A stretch of DNA of 64,000 bases from Malus domestica (lineage: Eukaryota; Streptophyta; Magnoliopsida; Rosales; Rosaceae). The DNA lies in contig NC_091674.1 in NCBI RefSeq assembly GCF_042453785.1, forward strand, positions 19,503,001-19,567,000, given 5' to 3'. A program made the translations under genes and the position numbers. Under the pieces are notes generated by a model. It worked only from the letters and a program-made list of their open reading frames with translations, was not told the DNA's origin and did not search any database. This document shows positions 1-12,758 of this stretch, piece by piece; the first letter of the stretch is position 1, and each line of letters opens with the position of its first letter.

Positions 1-1246
1 TGACAAAGTTAAAACACGTGAATCTTGCAGCTCCCACTACATTGCTATGACCGAGAAGGGTAAAGGAACAGCATTACCACTCATTGTTGGGACAATTCCT
101 ATATATGTCGACCTTCATCCTCCATAGCCAGGCAAACCTACAAATAAAAAAAATACTCAACTTTTCTTCACTTCACATCTGAGAGGGCATTCTCAGCAGA
201 GTTTCTTGAAATACTCAGCTTCTTTTCCCCCCGATAATACCTCTGCAAACAAGCCACACCAGAGCAAAAGTATCTCATATCATCAGGGTTAAAAGCAAGA
301 GTATCTCATATCATGCTTTTTCCCTGTCTCTTCCTTTGGCCTTGTTCTTACCTGCAAGACAAGGAGAAAGAGAGTAATCAGTCAGCACTTGGAATCAAGC
401 TTCCAGTCAGGAACTGACTGCCTGGAACCCCTTGCCTGACTACTTACCTGGCATTGCTCTCGAGTACTCATCTTCAACATCTTATGCTTCAAGAGAAGAT
501 ACCACATCTGTCTGAGGAACAGATAGAGCAAATGAGAATGATACAAAGAAGCATGTGGAGACAAGCGTAACAGATCACGTGCCGATACATCCACTACTTT
601 GTCAACAGCAAAAGTATCCCATATCATCAGGGTCGAACGTACTCTAGATTTGATGGACTTGTTTTGACCCTCAAATTCTTGAGTCGGCCTTATACTCTGG
701 AGGAAACCAAAAAACCCTCAAGCCTAGTTCAAGAATAAGCCTGTGGAAAGTTACTTCTTCAAAAGAAAAAAGTATCTCATATCATGTCTTCTCCATTTGT
801 TTCTCCTTATCATTGTTGTTGTTTACGACACAAGGAGAAGGAGAACAATCAACCGGAAGCCGAAGTCGAACCTCCGATCCAAGTTGCTTGCTTGGAAGTT
901 TGATTGCTTACCTTGTCTATTACCTCATTCGGCAAATCTCCTAGCTCGGTGACTTGGGGGACTCCTACTATAGAGTTTGTATCGCACTTGACCAAGCCCG
1001 AAACTACAAGTAAGTTTCAAATGAAATTGATACATTACCTTGTGCATCTTCATTGTTTAAAAATACCACCCTTGGATGGAGGAAAATTACTTCCAAAGAA
1101 GATGCCACATCTACATATGAAACATATAAGGCAAGTGAAAATGATACCACACTTCGGTACTTAGAAGTTTCGTGATTACTCAATGGCTTAGATCTTGCAA
1201 ATCCGCAACTGAGGAGCTTCCCTTACTAGGGAACTTAGGGGAGCAC
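1..1246 (+). mobile_element. Internal 3' region of an LTR retrotransposon (5' part outside window)
   Basis: This non-coding sequence leads into a polypurine tract (about 1232-1246) and a 3' LTR. The first 800 bases can be aligned by eye with 17517-18500, inside another LTR element. Both contain the CTATATATGTCGACCT stretch, repeated references to a TCTCATATCAT motif and the GCCTGTGGAAAGTTA segment. I see no intact gag or pol frame here, so this is probably a non-autonomous or decayed element. Its other LTR must lie left of the window. Confidence 0.75.
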
Positions 1247-1761
1247 TGTTTATACCATACTTGACCAATCCTAAAACTACTGAGCACCAGTCAACATTAT
1301 ACCGTCAAAGACCCAGAAGAGTTTCCCTCAAACCAGGAGGCCAATCACAGCGCGAAACATGTCGACATCAGAAGCCAATCATAGCGCAACACATGTCAAC
1401 ATCAGAAGCCAATCACAACAAGACACGTGTCAATGTCAGAATGAAACTAGAAACTCTCTTCTAGAAATAGAGATCATTCTCTCACAATATTTCCTAATGT
1501 TATTTGTACTAAATCATTCACTTGTACTCACTAAAGGAGAGATTGAACCTATGTACTTGTGTAAACCCTTCACAATTAATGAGAACTCCTCTACTCCGTG
1601 AACGTAGCCAATCTGGGTGAACCACGTACATCTTGTGTTTGCTTCCCTATCTCTATCCATTTACATACTTATCCACACTAGTGACCGGAGCAATCTAGCG
1701 AATGTCACAAACTTAACACTTTCTGTTGTACTAAAGTCCTCATTGATTTTATACATCAACA
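1247..1761 (+). repeat. 3' LTR of the retrotransposon at the window start
   Basis: It begins TGTTTATACC directly after a purine-rich tract and ends ACATCAACA, giving TG...CA ends. It contains three short direct repeats around 1340-1430 (variants of AAGCCAATCACAGCG, ACATGTCAACATC). Fourteen bases after its end the intron acceptor of the next HMG-box exon occurs, so the element sits inside an intron. The target-site duplication cannot be checked because the left end is missing. Confidence 0.75.
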
Positions 1762-1775
1762 TTATTTTTCATCAG

Positions 1776-3321
1776 GCATTCCCAATTGCTCAACCAGATG
1801 AAGACAAGAAAAAGAAAGGGTGCACTGAGAAGAAAAGGCCAGCTCCTCCTTATATCCTATGGTGCAAAGATCAGTGGGCTGAGGTAAATTAGAGATTAGG
1901 ACACTATGATTGTTCGGAGATTTAAATGCGAAACACATTCCGAATCCGCTTGTGGTTTTTGATGCAGATCAAGAAGGAGAACCCTGAGGCAGATTTTAAG
2001 GAAGTCTCAAACATTTTGGGGGCCAAGTGGAAGAACTTCAGCCCCGAAGAGAAGAGGCCTTACGAAGAGAGGTACCAGGTTGAAAAGGAAGCTTATCTGC
2101 AAGTGACTGCGAAAGAGAAGAGTGAGGTTGAAGCAATGTATCTTTTGGAGGATGAGCACAAGCAGAAGATGGCTATGGAGTTACTTGAACAATATATGCG
2201 GTTCAAGCAAGAAGCCAAAAAGGAGAACAAGAAATCCAAGGAAAAGGATCCATCGAAACCCAAGCATCCAATGTCGGCTTTTTTTCTGTTCACAAACGGC
2301 AGGCGACCGGCTCTGGCTGCAGAGAACAAAACTGTCACTGAGGTAACTGAAAATCACCATCCCCACATGAAAAATCTCTATCCGTATTCGGTTATTTTGA
2401 TCTCTTTTAACTAGTCAATTTGGGGACTATTTCGTAGATTGCAAAGATCACTGGTGAGGAATGGAAAAACATGACAGAGGAACAAAAATTGCCGTATGAA
2501 GAGATGACTAGGAAGAACAAGGAGAAGTATATTCAAGAGATGGAGGCTTACAAGGAGATGAAGGAAGAGGAAGCTTCCAATCTCAAAAAGGAAAAGCATG
2601 AAGTCTTGCAGCTGCTTAAGAAGAAGGAGAAGACTGAAAATATTATCAAGGTTTGCTAATCGAGCTGTAAACTCCGTTGTTTTTACCAATTTGGTTTCTA
2701 ATGTATGATTAGTTGATTATTGATCGAGTTCTATGAATTAACGGAAAATGAAGGAGGAGCAGAAGAAGAAGAAGAAGGAAGAAAAGAAGAAGCCCAAGAG
2801 GCCTGCATCCTCTTACCTCTTGTTTAGGTAAAGTTCCTCACTAGTCCTGTAATGTATTATACATGAAACCCTTTAAGGGGTAAAATTTTGGTCACGTGAT
2901 GAGAGCGATAGAGGGGCAGAGAGGGGAAATATTTCCAGCTCCATGGTAGGATGTCTGCTGGGTAGAAGAGAATAAAAACTGATTTCGGTTTCGTTTTGAA
3001 TAATGCAGCAAGGAAGCAAGAAAGGCTCTTTTGGAGGAGAGACCAGGGACTAACAGCACCACCATCACTGCAATGATTTCATTGAAATGGAAGGTACGAG
3101 ATTGAATTTGGGTTCGAAAGACGCGTTTGGTAACATTTTCTTGACCCTAAATTAATTAAACTGATCCTATTTTTTCTTTCACTTGTTGGGTTATATAGGA
3201 AATGAAGGAAGAAGAGAAAAAGGTATGGAATGAAAACGCAGCTGAAGCAATGGAAGCATACAAGAAGGAGGTATTGGAACATAACAAAAGTGTTGTTGCC
3301 GCATCTTCCTCCGCTTATTGA
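1776..3321 (+). CDS. Three-HMG-box protein (HMGB6/HMGB13 type), last six exons, 5' partial
   Basis: Exons read 1776-1883, 1968-2342, 2438-2650, 2754-2827, 3009-3093 and 3199-3321, with phases that join and a TGA at 3319-3321. Only the acceptor at 2753 is weak. The product has three HMG boxes. Box 1 starts KKRPAPPYILWCKDQW, box 2 KPKHPMSAFFLF, box 3 KRPASSYLLFSKEARK, each with the usual W/K-rich second half, separated by long charged helices. This order and the KKKEKTENIIK linker match Arabidopsis 3xHMG-box1/2, non-sequence-specific DNA-binding proteins that associate with mitotic chromosomes. The N-terminal acidic/coiled part should be coded by upstream exons beyond the LTR element, which fills the preceding intron. 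The gene may still be spliced across it. The frame shows no stop or frameshift. The low-complexity lysine stretch in exon 4 is normal for the family. Confidence 0.88.
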
Positions 3322-3834
3322 TGATGTTCAAGTGTTGTACAAGGAGCCCCATCACTTTGATGGCCTAATTTGACTTTTTATACCGTAGACTTTGCAAATT
3401 ATGAATGAATATTTGAATGATTGAAATTCAAGACATACATCTTTTTTCTATACTCCAAAGGACTTCATAGAATCAAATTCAAAACAACGCTCTACAAATT
3501 AGAAAATTCTTGCATGTCATCGGGAACGTTACGGTTTTGAAACAGGTTGTATTGATCACATGACATGTAGCACGTAAAATCAATTAAACGACGTCCTAAG
3601 CTAAAAAAGATTGTTACATGTCACTCAAGTATATTACGGTTTGAACACTTATCGCACCACGCGTTAGTTATTTTACCCGATAACATGCAAGTGTTTGCAA
3701 ATTGATGAAAACACCATCATACCAACTCCACCACTTGTTCACGCCACAAGTGACCATACTTTCCGCAAAAGGAGAACAAAACAATGTGAAAGTGACATGT
3801 GCGACAATTCTAAAATTTTGGAGAAATTATGATG
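3322..3834. other. Intergenic DNA, 3' flank of the HMG-box gene
   Basis: It holds the likely 3' UTR (AATGAATATT-type A/T-rich signals near 3400-3420) and then unremarkable sequence. I see no gene or repeat that I can name. Confidence 0.5.
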
Positions 3835-3842
3835 ATATATTA

Positions 3843-5491
3843 TAAACTCGGTAGTTTCTGACATGACACGATGACGACACGAAAATAATGAATTTCGAAT
3901 CAACACGATAACTAATCGGATCATTATCAGGTGACCCGTTAAGAATCCGTTAATAACGGGTATACACGCGGATAACATGTGGGTAACCCGTTTAGACCCG
4001 TTAAGAAAAAAATTATTTTGATAATTTTAAAGTTTAATTACTAAAAGATTTATTATAAAATACAATAGTCATATTAATATATACAATATATTCTATATTA
4101 AATATATAGTTTTGTATTATTATTCTATACAAGTTAAAAAAAAATTTAGTCATTATTTATTTTTATTATGATAGTTTCTTATTATCATTACTAGGATAAA
4201 TTTTACTTAACATGTTGTTGTCCAAAATTAAAATAAACTAGTATAGTATTTGTATAGGCAAGAACTAATAAAACATACATACAAGTATGAAAAATGTGAA
4301 AGAATATATACACTCATGATTCATAATTATTCCTCCACGAGTAGATAATAATTACACTTACATTATCATTTAGATTTTTAAAATCCTTCAAACCCTCATG
4401 AATAATGTTTTTATTTGATGGAAAAATTAATAATTATTATTATACAAGTGTAAAAAATGTAAAAAAAAATATACAATCACTCATAGTGAGAAGCTTTACA
4501 ACTTTTATGAAGGGGTCAACTTCGAAATCTAACACTATAATCCATAAACCTTAAATTTATATTTAACCATCGATTGTCATTTATTCTTCTTACTGAATTT
4601 TATTTTTTTAATTTTCTTTTTTGAAAACATGATCATCTGGCGGATGTAAGAAGATGAACGGTTCAGATCTTTGATATCACGTTTCGATATTTACAGTTAA
4701 CTGAAATATGAGTCAATGTCATATAGTTTGTAGAAACTTTATAAACATCAAGCAATATTTTCATTAATCGTAAAACTCTGAATATAATATCAACAATTCA
4801 AACCGTTCATCTTCCTACATCCTCTAATAAATCATGTTTTCAAAAAAGAAAATCTGAAAAAACAAAATTTGATAAGAACAATGAAGCGTAAATGTAAACA
4901 ACAATCAACGGTTAAATTTTGTTCTATGATTTATGTGATTATAGTGGCAAATTTCGAAGTTAAGCTCTTCATGAAAGTTGTAAAGCTTGTCATTACGAGC
5001 GTTTATATATTTTTTACACTTCTACATGAATTAAAAAACTATTAAAGACATTACTTAAATAACAATCGTAAGATAAATGAGAGTAAATTTGTACTGTTGG
5101 ATTCTATTTCACTTATATTATTAGAACTTTTTTGGATGAAAAAACCCCTTCTCTATTCCAATATTTTCCAATTTTACCATTTGATCAATTTAGGTAAGCG
5201 AAAATATACTAAAAAGAAAAATGTGTTTTTATGTTTTGGATGTGACAATATAGTATGTATATATTTATTTAGTATTATGTTTTTCATTTGATTATTTATT
5301 GGTTTAAAATATATTTTCCTTAACGGGTAAAAGTCGGGTCATATTATCTATTAATATTATCGAATCAGTTTCGGATCGGGTCATTTTACCTGTTTATTTT
5401 AACGGATCTTACACGACACGACCTATTAAGATATCAGGTATGATACTAAAACGACACGAACACAGAAAACACGACACGAATGTCAGATCTA
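3843..5491 (-). mobile_element. hAT-like non-autonomous element, 1.65 kb
   Basis: It is flanked by an identical 8-bp duplication ATATATTA (3835-3842 and 5492-5499). The right end ...TGTCAGATCTA is a decayed form of the TGCCAGGTCTA terminus, and the left end TAAACTCGGTAGTTTCTG is a decayed TAGACCTGGCAATTTCTG. Subterminal arrays of ACCCGTTAA/GGGTC motifs fill both ends. It aligns in inverted orientation with the ends of the element at 36903-40620, but lacks that element's 1.9-kb central insert. No transposase frame is present. Confidence 0.8.
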
Positions 5492-5820
5492 ATATATTAG
5501 ATTTGTTCCTTGACACCACTGTAAGCTAGGTGAAAAGACCAAAAAAACTCTGACAACATCCCAGCGGGGAGAGGCAATTATGTAAATTCCGGGTGAGAGG
5601 TTTCAGTTTGAGAATATAACTGAATAAGTTAAAAGAAACCACCTCATTGCGTGGATCAAACGAAGAATGTCAATGTTTCCCTCGGGCGGCAAATGCTCTC
5701 CCCCGCGCACTTTAGCTTAGTACACAGCTGGAATCAGCTACTTCCAAACAACTCAACTAACCTACGCCCGCCTCCTTACTCCATTGAATCATCCCTTAAC
5801 CTGCACACCCGCTGCTGCAT

Positions 5821-5856
5821 CTCCTCCTCCTCCTCCTCCTCCTCCTCCTCCTCCTC
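5821..5856 (+). repeat. (CTC)12 microsatellite in the leader of the transporter gene
   Basis: This is an uninterrupted CTC tract ending 24 bases before the transporter start codon, so it probably lies in the 5' UTR. Pyrimidine-rich leaders are common in plants. The tract is likely to vary in length between individuals. Confidence 0.85.
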
Positions 5857-5880
5857 TCTCGGCTGTTCTCGAATCAAAAG

Positions 5881-8800
5881 ATGGCGAAACTTCCCAGCCC
5901 CGAACCCTTCCTCGAGACCCGCCGCGAAACCGACGCCGGAGCCGTCTTCGTCCTCCAATCCAAAGGTCACACGTCAGCCCTTCCCATCGCCGTTTACTCA
6001 ATTTTCCTCCAGTCAATTAATTTTGTTTTTTTTCCTTTTCTAATTATGTTAAAAATATGCAGGGCAGTGGTGGCACGCGGGGTTCCATCTGACAACGGCG
6101 ATAGTGGGGCCCACAATACTGACGCTGCCGTACGCGTTTAGGGGGTTGGGGTGGGGCCCGGGGTTCCTCTGCCTGACCATCATGGGCCTGGTGACCTTCT
6201 ACTCTTACTACCTCATGTCGATGGTGCTGGACCACTGTGAGAGGGAGGGTCGCCGCCACATCCGATTCCGTGAGCTCGCCGCCGACGTCTTAGGTAACAA
6301 AAAAATCTTTGCTTCCGTGGGGTTTTTTTTCTTCTGTTTCTAATTTTGGATCGCTGGGATCGTTCCGTGATTTGGGAATGTTTTGGTAAGCTTGGATTGA
6401 ATGCTTTGAGCTCTGACTTTTATGTGCACGTGACAGTCTGTGCATATTTAAATAAAGGAAGCGGGTTTTGTTAGTTTGTAATTAGTGCTAAACAAGTTGC
6501 ATTTGATTAAGCATTGCTTTTGACTTTTGAGTCATGTGATGCTTCTGCTGAATAAGCACTTGTATATATGGGAGCTTTGGATGGTAAACTAATTAAGTGT
6601 GGGATTCTATTTTTATAGGGTCAGGATGGATGTATTATTTCGTCATATTCATTCAAACGGCTATAAACACTGGGGTTGGAATAGGAGCTATTTTGCTTTC
6701 TGGGGAATGCCTCAAGGTATCTATTGCATCATCATCTTCATCACTTCACATCAACACGTGCAATAATGTGTTGGTTTGTCTATACGGGAAGTGATATCTG
6801 CACACTTGTTTTCTCTCTCTGCACAACTTTGGATTGACAAAATCAAAAGATAATTAAAAGGAGAATAGCCATTTCCAAGCTTATCCTCTCTATCAAACGA
6901 GGCCCAAGGTTAATAAATTAAAATTGGAAAAAACTTAATTTGATCAAGCAAATAGCACATTTTGGGTTCGTGGGGAGAATGATCAGATAGAGATACTACA
7001 TAAATTTTCCATTGTCGCCGCTTTCAAACCAATAGGGATACGAATCTAAGCCTCATCTCAATCTCCCAGTTTCACATCCAAACCGCACACACAATATTAA
7101 AAACGACTAACAGAAAAGCACTTTTTTGTTAATCACTTTTGCATGTTGAGCTGGTTCAGCACAGGCAAACCAGTTACTACTAGCATTTTCTATGGAAACA
7201 ATGTTAAATGGATCAATGAAGATTTGCATGCAGAAACTGCTTTCTACTACGTAGGAGATGTGTTCGTTTTTCTCTTTTCCAGCATTGCAATGCAGTAGTT
7301 AGATTCTATTAACCTTGCATTGTCTTATTGTCATCTTGTTTTATTGTTAAGATTATGTACTCAGAGCTTTCTCCCAATGGATCTTTGAAATTGTACCACT
7401 TCATAGCCATGGTTACCGTGGTAATGATAGTCATCTCTCAGCTTCCAACTTTCCACTCCCTCAGGCACATCAACTTTGTTTCGCTGCTTCTCAGCTTAGG
7501 ATACTCGTTCCTGGTGGTCGGTGCATGTATTTATGCAGGTACTTCATCCTTCAATATCCCATCAACATCCTCATTTATATTTTACTTCCATGCATTACTT
7601 ATACAAAGAAATTACACATGTGTCTTTCTAGCCATCTTTCATGCGGCCATCTTTCATGCAGCAGTGTGCTTTTTCTCGAGTTCAAGGTTTCATTATGTTC
7701 ACCAGGAAAAAAAAAGAGAGTAAATAACTTGATTCTTCCAGAGGAGTTCGAACAACAAATTTTTTCTCGGTACCAAAACTTGCATTGGTCATTAACAACC
7801 CTCATTCCTCCTGAGCTTTCTATTGTCCGGCAGTAATGACGGATTATTTGTCAACAAGGGCCACGTAACGTATTGATTTATTCGATATGAAATTTGTTTA
7901 TTCTAGAATTGAAAGTTCTAATTGTATGGTAAACATGTCTTTTTTCCTCTAGGTGCCTCTAAGAATCCCCCCGCAAGGGACTATTCTTTAGAATCTTCAA
8001 CTTCAACAAGGCTCTTCAGTGCCTTCACTTCCATCTCCATATTTGCTGCTATTTTTGGGAATGGAATACTACCTGAAATACAAGTAAATACTGAGTCTTT
8101 GCAAGTTTTTATCAGTTTTAGAATTCCAAGCTTTCAAATGCTAGTTTGCACGACTGTCGCATGATCTGGTAGCCTGATTGGAAACACCATGTGAATTTCT
8201 AGTTTTAGTGCGAATATCATGAATTTCCATCTAGTGTTGGTGCGAAATTGTGAACATAAAAGAACAATGCCAAAACAAGCTCTTGCTTACCATATGCTTC
8301 TTTATAAAATTTATCATATGCAATGGATCAATGCAGGCAACCTTGGCGCCACCAGCTACTGGAAAGATGGTGAAAGGTCTCGTGATGTGTTACGCGGTAA
8401 TTTTCATTACATTCTATTCGACTGCAGTGTCCGGATACTGGGTGTTTGGGAACAAATCTAGTTCGAACATTCTCAATAGCCTAATGCCGGATGAGGGACC
8501 TTCTCTGGCTCCAACTTGGGTTCTTGGACTTACTGTGATCTTTGTACTCCTACAGCTTCTCGCCATTGGCCTCGTAAGCTTACTCTTGTACTTTTAAGAA
8601 AATTGAAATTTTTTATGTCCTAGGCTGTGTAAATTTGTATTGAGGTAGTCTTTCTCTAATTCGATGCAAGGTTTATTCCCAAGTTGCTTATGAGATCATG
8701 GAACAGAAATCAGCAGATGTCAAACAAGGAATGTTCTCAAAAAGGAATCTCATTCCCCGAATAATTCTTCGGTCGCTGTACATGGCACTCTGCGGATTTT

Positions 8801-9060
8801 TCGCAGCAATGCTTCCGTTTTTCGGAGACATAAGCGGTGTGGTTGGAGCTGTCGGCTTCATCCCTTTAGATTTCATCCTCCCAATGCTTCTGTACAACAA
8901 AACCTACAAGCCTGCAAAATCAACCTTCACTTACTGGATGAACATATCTATAATCATTGTGTTCACAGGTGCAGGACTTTTGGGAACATTCTCTTCTGTA
9001 AGGAAACTGGTTCTTGATGCCAACCGGTTTAAGCTGTTTAGTGATGATGTGGTTGATTAA
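5881..9060 (+). CDS. GAT1: GABA transporter 1-like amino-acid/H+ symporter (AAAP family)
   Basis: Seven exons: 5881-5965, 6063-6293, 6619-6716, 7352-7538, 7953-8083, 8337-8573 and 8671-9060 (TAA). All have GT-AG introns and matching phases, giving 452 residues, close to the 451 of Arabidopsis GAT1. After a short polar N-terminus the protein runs [19 protein letters not shown], the family hallmark of the first membrane segment. Further hydrophobic segments follow, including [30 protein letters not shown] and [14 protein letters not shown], typical of the 9-11 membrane spans of the AAAP (Pfam Aa_trans) family. GAT1 homologues import GABA and related zwitterions with protons at the plasma membrane. 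The start is the ATG just after the CTC tract, because the frame into exon 2 fits it exactly. No key segment is missing and the gene looks functional. Substrate is inferred from the family only. Confidence 0.92.
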
Positions 9061-10606
9061 GCTCTCTAATCAAACCGCCGTTGCACGGCCCCGGCCCTGA
9101 AGAAGCTGTATCATTATTGGCCTTGTAATATCGTAATTACAAATTACTGACTGATGTATTTAGTTACTGATTAGTACATGTTCTGAACCTCAGAATTATG
9201 ATAGGTTCAATTTTCGATTTTCTTTAATGTAACGAAAAAGAGACGACTTTTACGGTACACAAGTAAATGCAATTTCAATAGTATTGTGCTTGTTTTCTCT
9301 GGTATTTATCTTTTAGGAGGAGTCATTGAGGTGGGGCACTTAGAAGATGTTAATTATATGACCTTCTGCTTAGCTGTCATGTGTCTTTCTTTTTAACAAA
9401 ACAAATTTATTATTATTTAAAAAAGGGAGAGCGTTCGAAACTATTATAATAATTTAGAAAATGAGAGTTTTAAACCCGGAATGCATGGATGGAAATTCAA
9501 CGTCCTTATTCATAGGATATTGGACCACATGCAGTTGTCATGTGTCCCTTAGTTTAGGTGAAGTTGGGAAATTATAATATTAAGGGGAATTCGTTTAGGA
9601 TCATACCTAGCGGAAGTAACGAATTGTGGATCACCGTCTTGTTCTTACAAGACTAATTTGTTTGCGAGCACAAACACCACCACCGTAGGATTTGGTTGCA
9701 TCTAGCCCAGCGAGATTGCCTGCGTACCCTTTGCTCTAGCTCATGGATCCAATCGACATAGTTCTCTCGCCTACACCTTGCTAGACTCGAACTTGTAGGG
9801 AGCGATTTGTGTGAAGGGTGGGAGAAATTCCACTTAAAACTTTCAGCTAGGAGGTTGTTTCTTGGATGCCTTTTAACCTGTTAAGAGTATCACTTCCACA
9901 TTGGGAAAATGGGGGACTTTGAATGTGGTTATAAGATATATTACCAATTGGTTTTATATTGTAACCTTAACTTTCTTTATTGTTTTTCATCAACCAATTT
10001 GAGTTGTCCACGTGCTAGTTTCTTTATTGCTCTACATCATCCAATTTGTGTTGTCTAATTGCTAGGCTTAAAACTCTCCCACACTTAAGGGGTTTGTTAA
10101 GAGTATCAATCCCATGTCGAGAAAAGGAAATCCTTTCATGTGCTTATAAAATATTAGGTTACTTCTCATATTATCAATTAATTTAATAGTGTAACTCCCA
10201 CTTTGTTCGTAACCCTCATAACCCTCACCTATGAGACGTCTATTTATAATGGTCATGCTAGGCTTAAGGGTGTAGAAGCATTAGCCTGGAAAGTAAGTCA
10301 ATCCCTCCATGCTTGGCACATTCGAAGGGGGATTGTCTCCTTAATTATCAGAGATTTTTTTAATATGACAAGAATATATAGTAGTACATCACGTGTTATT
10401 ATATAAATGGTAATATATGTGTCTTAAAAAGTTAATAAATTAAGAAATAAATTTTTTCACCATTTATATAAAAATACGTAGTGTACCATCAAGTTTTGGC
10501 CACAATGAAAATTTCTCTATATTATATCTAAATAATCAAAGAGATATAATAATCCACCAAATTGGGAATGACACTATTTATTAACTAATAAAAAACAAAA
10601 ATTCAA
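9061..10606. other. Intergenic region with a duplicated promoter-like motif
   Basis: After the transporter 3' UTR there is no credible gene. 9880-9950 and 10090-10160 hold two related segments (GTTAAGAGTATCA, then a TTCCACATTGGGAAAA or CCCATGTCGAGAAAA stretch, then TTATAAGATAT or TTATAAAATAT). This arrangement resembles LTR or snRNA-type upstream elements of plants. It is probably an old retroelement remnant. A degenerate gene-like stretch at 9600-9830 was not identified. Confidence 0.4.
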
Positions 10607-10615
10607 TTAAATAAA

Positions 10616-12059
10616 GGAAAAATTAGTATCCGGTCCTTAGTTCTTACTGTTCATTGACTAAGACCTTATTGGTTTTCAAATTTTGATTCAAGTCCCTAGC
10701 ATTAATGTGATAATGAATTTACATGTTTATTATATAATTTTTTAATATAAAAATTAGTAATTAATTTAGGGTTTAATACTCACACCTCTATTAAACTTCT
10801 AATTAATTTTCAATTTAAACATTTCCAAAATAATAAAAAATTAAATTAAATTAAGTTTGTACCTATTAGTTTTTTTTTATATATAAAAAGATTCTCAATT
10901 TTTTAATCTTAAATGTACCCATTCATATAATTTTTCAATTTTTTTAATCTTAAATGTACCATTCTCAAATATATCAATTTGTTATACGTAAAATGTACCT
11001 TTTTTTTTAATATAAAATCCATTCAAATTTTTTAATCCATGTTTAAACTTATATGGGTACATTCTTTTTCGTTGATTTTGAGAATGTATCCATGTTTTGG
11101 TACAATTAACTTTTTTTGTTAATTTTGGTTAATGTACCCATACATATATGTATATATTGTCACATCCCGGCCCGGGGCGGATCACTTCCCGGGCCCGCTC
11201 CACCACCGTAGCACGATATTGTCCGCTTTGGGCCCCGACCACGCCCTCACGGTTTTGTTTCTGGGAACTCATGAGCAACTTCCCAGTGGGTCACCCATCT
11301 TGGGAGTGCTCTAGCCCCCTTCTCGCTTAACTTCGAAGTTCCGACGGAACCCGAAGCCAGTGAGCTCCCAAAAGGCCTCGTGCTAGGTAGGGATGGGAAT
11401 ATACATTTAAGGATCGCTCCCCTGGGCGATGTGGGATGTTACAATCCACCCCCCTTAGGGGCCCGGCGTCCTCGTCGGCACACTTCCGGCCAGGGATTGG
11501 CTCTGATACCAATTGTCACATCCCGGCCCGGGGCGGATCACTTCCCGGGCCCGCTCCACCACCGTAGCACGATATTGTCCGCTTTGGGCCCCGACTACGC
11601 CCTCACGGTTTTGTTTCTGGGAACTCACGAGCAACTTCCCAGTGGGTCACCCATCTTGGGAGTGCTCTAGCCCCCTTCTCGCTTAACTTCGAAGTTCCGA
11701 CGGAACCCGAAGCCAGTGAGCTCCCAAAAGGCCTCGTGCTAGGTAGGGATGAGAATATACATTTAAGGATCGCTCCCCTGGGCGATGTGGGATGTTACAT
11801 ATATACACAAACACACACACACACACAATATAATAGAGAGTATAATTTATATTTTATTATTTTTAATCCCATAAATTATGGGTTTTATTTAAAATCTCAT
11901 TAATATAAACAATTACAAATTTCAATTTTTAATTTTTAATTTAAAAAATATAGTAACTTACATTATTACATTAATGTCAGGGACCTCAATAAAAAACTAA
12001 AAATTAAAAAGGTTTCAATCAAAGAATATTGATAGTTAAGGACCACATCAAAGTGTTCC
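10616..12059. mobile_element. TIR element with 9-bp target duplication (Mutator-like), interrupted by Cassandra
   Basis: The 9-bp repeat TTAAATAAA occurs at 10607-10615 and 12060-12068. The left arm (GGAAAAATTAGTATCCGG..., with AAGTCCCTAGCATTAATGTG) matches the reverse complement of the right arm (CATTAATGTCAGGGACCT... to AAGTGTTCC). Without the Cassandra insertion it is about 800 bp. It carries no coding sequence. Nine-base duplications are typical of the Mutator superfamily. Confidence 0.75.
11158..11799 (-). mobile_element. Complete Cassandra TRIM retrotransposon
   Basis: Two 286-bp LTRs (11158-11443, 11514-11799) differ at only three places that I can see. They flank a 70-bp internal part. 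Read on the minus strand, the internal part starts with a TGGTATCAGAGC primer-binding site (initiator tRNA-Met) and ends with a GGGGGTGGATT-like polypurine tract. TATAT is duplicated on both sides (11153-11157, 11800-11804). The LTRs contain a 5S rRNA-like core read on the minus strand (AGTTAAGCGAG and GATGGGTGACC, about 11288-11335 in the left LTR), the RNA polymerase III promoter that defines Cassandra. It has no protein-coding capacity and must be moved by proteins of other elements. It has inserted into the TIR element around it. Confidence 0.93.
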
Positions 12060-12470
12060 TTAAATAAATCTAATGGGTGACTTCGAGGCAAGTTCCCTAT
12101 TGATGATTAATTTAATATTTTATGGACCAACTGCATGGGAAAATCCATATACTGATCTGAAAAATGAGAAATGATTGCACAATGTGGTCACGTCATGGGT
12201 ACACAATCTTCTTGCTGTAATTTTGCTATTGGTTAACTTTATGTTGTAATTTAAAAATATTAATACCCATGAATGTTCGCACACAAACACACGCTGATTT
12301 ACGAGAAGCTTATAATTTAGTTACGGGAAAAGGAAATGTTATTGACACTCTAAATATTTTTTTCTACATTTTTTATAAGTATTTTTTTTCTAATATAGAA
12401 AATTTAGAACGTAGAATGCGATTTTTTTAGTATTAATAACAATTCCCATTTTAAAAACACTTATTTTCTT

Positions 12471-12691
12471 GGACAAGGATTGTCTGCCCTCCTAGTTGTG
12501 GTGCCCTTCCATGACCTCCTATTTTGTGCGGTCACGGTTAAGCCACGTCAATATTTTATATTAATTTTTTAATGAGATAATAAGACAAAAAATAATAAAA
12601 ATATAAAATATTAACGTTGCTTAACCGTGGCCGCATAAAATAGGAGGGCATGGAAGGGCACCACAACTAGGAGGGTAGACAATCCTTGTCC
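12471..12691. mobile_element. Palindromic MITE, 221 bp, Mutator-like
   Basis: The two halves are long inverted repeats from GGACAAGGATTGTCTGCCC on the left to GGGTAGACAATCCTTGTCC on the right, with an AT-rich loop. A 9-bp duplication TATTTTCTT flanks it (12462-12470, 12692-12700). The RNA would fold into a long hairpin. A related loop sequence recurs near 26640-26700. Confidence 0.85.
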
Positions 12692-12758
12692 TATTTTCTT
12701 TCCCTAAAGTTCTGAGTACAACTTCTTTCTGTCTCTCTATTACTTTTATCCAAGAACA

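Noticed and set aside
5776-6020. Poly-Glu, poly-Gly or poly-Pro proteins around the CTC repeat
   Set aside because: They are readings of the microsatellite in other frames. The transporter exon 1 explains this region.
11288-11690. 5S rRNA genes
   Set aside because: The 5S-like stretches are short promoter-derived parts of the two Cassandra LTRs, not full 120-base 5S genes.
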